Origin: M3007 sp043764095
GTDB lineage: Bacteria > Bacteroidota > Bacteroidia > Chitinophagales > Saprospiraceae
DNA: 64,000 nucleotides
Assembly: GCA_043764095.1 (NCBI GenBank)
Contig: JAYUKX010000155.1
Coordinates: 1-64,000 of the forward strand
Direction of reading: 5' to 3'
Shown: positions 62,248-64,000 of the stretch, piece after piece
How the letters are laid out: the number at the start of each line of letters is the position of its first letter
Position numbering within the stretch: the stretch's first letter is position 1
The notes under the pieces: model-generated
Told to the model about the DNA's origin: nothing
Databases searched by the model: none
Seen by the model: the letters and a program-made list of their open reading frames with translations, nothing else
Position numbers and translations under genes: made by a program

Positions 62248-62685
62248 ATGGCACTTATCAATCCACACATCAACTTTAATGGCAATGCCGAAGAAGCATT
62301 TACTTTTTACAAATCAGTATTTGGTGGAGAGTTCGCAAATATTATGCGGCTTAAAGACCTGTCAAGCCCCGAATTCCCGGTAGCAGAAATTGATGCAAAT
62401 AAAATATTGCACATTGCTTTACCTATCGGCAAAAATGTTTTAATGGGCAATGATGTTCCAGAAAGTATGGGCAAAGTTAATGAAAACGAAAACAGGTCTA
62501 AGATATCCATTAGTGCAGAAAGCAAAGAAGAAGCCGATACGTTGTTCAACGGACTTTCAGCGGGCGGACAAGTTGAAATGCCTATTGCCGATAGTCCTTG
62601 GGGCTCATATTTTGGGATGTTTAGAGACAAATATGGTATTGAATGGATGGTAGATTTTGACCCAAAATATAAAGGACAAATATAA
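62248..62685 (+). CDS. VOC-family (PhnB/glyoxalase-fold) protein
   Basis: 145 residues. NPHINFNGNAEEAFTFYKSVFGGEF is the PhnB-type opening, and the C-terminal WGSYFGMFRDKYGIEWMVDFD the closing betaalphabetabetabeta motif. Members range from resistance proteins to enzymes; function here unknown. Last of the AT-rich plus-strand units, tail-to-tail with the DUF58 gene. Confidence 0.85.
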   Translation: MALINPHINFNGNAEEAFTFYKSVFGGEFANIMRLKDLSSPEFPVAEIDANKILHIALPIGKNVLMGNDVPESMGKVNENENRSKISISAESKEEADTLFNGLSAGGQVEMPIADSPWGSYFGMFRDKYGIEWMVDFDPKYKGQI

Positions 62686-62705
62686 AGGTGATTAATCATC
62701 AGTTA

Positions 62706-63593
62706 CTACCCATGCTGAATCGCCTTCTGTGACCGCTGAGAAAAGAACTTCAGCAAAGCCTGTACATAAGGCTCATGCGTACCCAAGGTCAAAAAATCCG
62801 CACCTACTTGTCTAAATAGGTTTTTTGTATCGGCTACATGTGCCTCAAAACTCTCTCGGTACTGCCGGCGCAGCGCACTCCCCGTCGTGTCCACCCATAC
62901 TTGTTTGTTACTTTCTGCATCGGTGACACGCAGTACGCCCACATCGGGGAGTTCGCGTTCCAGCAGATCCCAACAATGGATACCAATCAGGTCGTGCCGA
63001 CGTGCGATAATACGCAAGGCATCGTTGTAGTTTTCGTCGATAAAATCGGAGAGTACAAAGCAAACACTGCGTTTTTTAAGGATATTATTTACAAATTGTA
63101 GGGCTTTGTTCATATCCGTGCCGTTGCCTTTGGGCTTGGTCGTCAATATTTCGCGGATAATCCTAAGTATATGTGTCTTGCCTTTTTTGGGCGGGATATA
63201 CAATTCAATTTGATCGGAGAAGAGCAAAACACCCACTTTGTCGTTGTTGGCGATAGCCGAAAATGCCAACACCGCGCAAAGTTCGGAGAGGTATTCCTCC
63301 TTAAAAACGGTATGGCTACCAAAAACCGCAGATGCACTAACATCCACCAACAGCATCATGGTATTTTCGCGTTCTTCTTCGTATTCTTTTACATACGGAT
63401 CGCCCGTGCGCGCAGTTACATTCCAGTCTATGGTCCGCACGTCATCGCCTGGGTAATAAAGCCTAATATCGCTAAACGACATCCCTTTTCCGCGAAAGGC
63501 ACTGTGGTACCCGCCCGTAAACAGGTGGCTGCTCAGTCCCCGCGTTTTGATCTCGATCTTGCGGACTTTTTTTAATAGTTCGGTTGCCTCCAA
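62706..63593 (-). CDS. DUF58 domain protein
   Basis: 295 residues, no membrane segments. FRGKGMSFSDIRLYYPGDDVRTIDWNVTARTGDPYVKEYEEERE is the DUF58 hallmark, followed by a VWA-like LLVDVSASAVFG. Works with a MoxR AAA ATPase, possibly in assembling membrane or secreted complexes; here it begins 2 bases after the MoxR stop. Higher G+C than the cassette-like run next to it. Confidence 0.93.
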   Translation of the reverse strand: MEATELLKKVRKIEIKTRGLSSHLFTGGYHSAFRGKGMSFSDIRLYYPGDDVRTIDWNVTARTGDPYVKEYEEERENTMMLLVDVSASAVFGSHTVFKEEYLSELCAVLAFSAIANNDKVGVLLFSDQIELYIPPKKGKTHILRIIREILTTKPKGNGTDMNKALQFVNNILKKRSVCFVLSDFIDENYNDALRIIARRHDLIGIHCWDLLERELPDVGVLRVTDAESNKQVWVDTTGSALRRQYRESFEAHVADTKNLFRQVGADFLTLGTHEPYVQALLKFFSQRSQKAIQHG

Positions 63594-63595
63594 GA

Positions 63596-64000
63596 TTAGG
63601 GAATGATAATAGTTGTTAATATTTTGGCGATAATGGCTTCTTGGTCGATACCTTCTGCCTCGGCTTCGTAAGTAAGACCAATGCGGTGGCGCAATACGTC
63701 ATTGGCAATGGATTTCACGTCGTCGGGTGTAACAAATCCACGGCGATTGATAAAAGCCATTGCGCGTGCTGCCTGTGCCAATGCTATACTCGCACGTGGC
63801 GAAGCACCATAACTGATGAGCGGTGCAATTTGCGGTAAACCAAATCGGGCGGGTTCGCGGGTAGAAAAGATAATATTGAGGATATATTGCTCAATTTTTT
63901 CGTCCATATACACCTTTTTTACCACATCGCGGGCACGCAAGAGGGTATCAATGGTGAGCACTTTAGGTACGTGTATTTCTTCTCCATTGAGGTTGCGCTG
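63596..64000 (-). CDS. MoxR-type AAA+ ATPase (C-terminal part; runs off the window)
   Basis: Frame open to the right edge (…QRNLNGEEIHVPKVLTIDTLLRARDVV), so only the C-terminal ~134 residues are present. ISYGASPRASIALAQAARAMAFINRRGFVTPDDVKSIANDVLRHRIGLTYEAE is the sensor-2/AAA lid region of MoxR ATPases. Walker motifs lie outside the window. Operon with DUF58. Confidence 0.93.
   Translation of the reverse strand, partial: QRNLNGEEIHVPKVLTIDTLLRARDVVKKVYMDEKIEQYILNIIFSTREPARFGLPQIAPLISYGASPRASIALAQAARAMAFINRRGFVTPDDVKSIANDVLRHRIGLTYEAEAEGIDQEAIIAKILTTIIIP

Noticed and set aside
56450..62690. Integron cassette array
   Set aside because: No integrase gene and no defined attC pairs were recognised; kept only as a cassette-like observation.

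Overview
The window looks like a chromosomal segment of a Bacteroidota bacterium, possibly a Saprospiria-type lineage (family-level placement is a guess). Evidence: type IX secretion (T9SS) C-terminal sorting domains on four large exported proteins, TAnnTTTG-type promoters, LytS/LytTR-type signalling, a TPR-histidine kinase, TonB-like and SprB/PKD-like domains, and AT-rich intergenic DNA. No rRNA, tRNA or CRISPR array was recognised.

Layout. 0-5 kb: exported protein, PhoD-like phosphatase, gpsA, a zinc-peptidase/VWA protein, NTF2-like protein. 5-14.3 kb: rhodanese protein, a two-component pair (TPR-histidine kinase and LytTR regulator) and a 1655-residue CotH/LTD surface protein. Copies of one short TA-flanked palindromic element (MITE-like) lie in this stretch; one is translated as part of the kinase and one sits in the stop codon of the regulator. 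14.3-23.2 kb: PhzF, M1-type peptidase, smc, five 52-bp repeats, TonB-domain protein, PLP enzyme. 23.2-26.5 kb: three AT-rich genes for exported proteins, two sharing an unnamed C-terminal domain with an MRAAGGxCxxC motif.

26.9-41.0 kb is the most coherent region: about 14 kb, all on the minus strand, devoted to copper. First module: CPH-type Cu ATPase, class I aldolase, multicopper oxidase fused to a CopB-like barrel, SHOCT membrane peptide, Met-rich lipoprotein, Cys-rich Csp-like copper-storage protein. Two of the promoter regions share a TGYGAAAGNATTTTCAC palindrome. Second module, much richer in G+C: ECF sigma factor, putative anti-sigma/barrel protein, T9SS-sorted BNR protein with a CDCC motif, T9SS-sorted MbnP-like protein and two diheme MbnH/cytochrome-c-peroxidase-like enzymes. 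Together these could handle copper from the cell surface to the cytosol. The adjoining 41.2-45.3 kb gene encodes a large M60-like metallopeptidase with six near-identical Ig-like repeats.

45.9-56 kb: esterase, a tyrosine-recombinase remnant, a group II truncated haemoglobin lying between a complete VWA membrane-protein gene and a partial duplicate of its 3' end, carotenoid-synthesis protein, MlaE permease, a second long palindromic element, lon, and a CpxP-like protein. 56.4-62.7 kb is an AT-rich run of small single-gene units (PhyH, DUF2004, NmrA-like/AraC pair, phosphodiester glycosidase, VOC) several of which follow a repeated TAACTTTGC-containing leader, giving it a cassette-like look. 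The window ends inside a MoxR-DUF58 operon.
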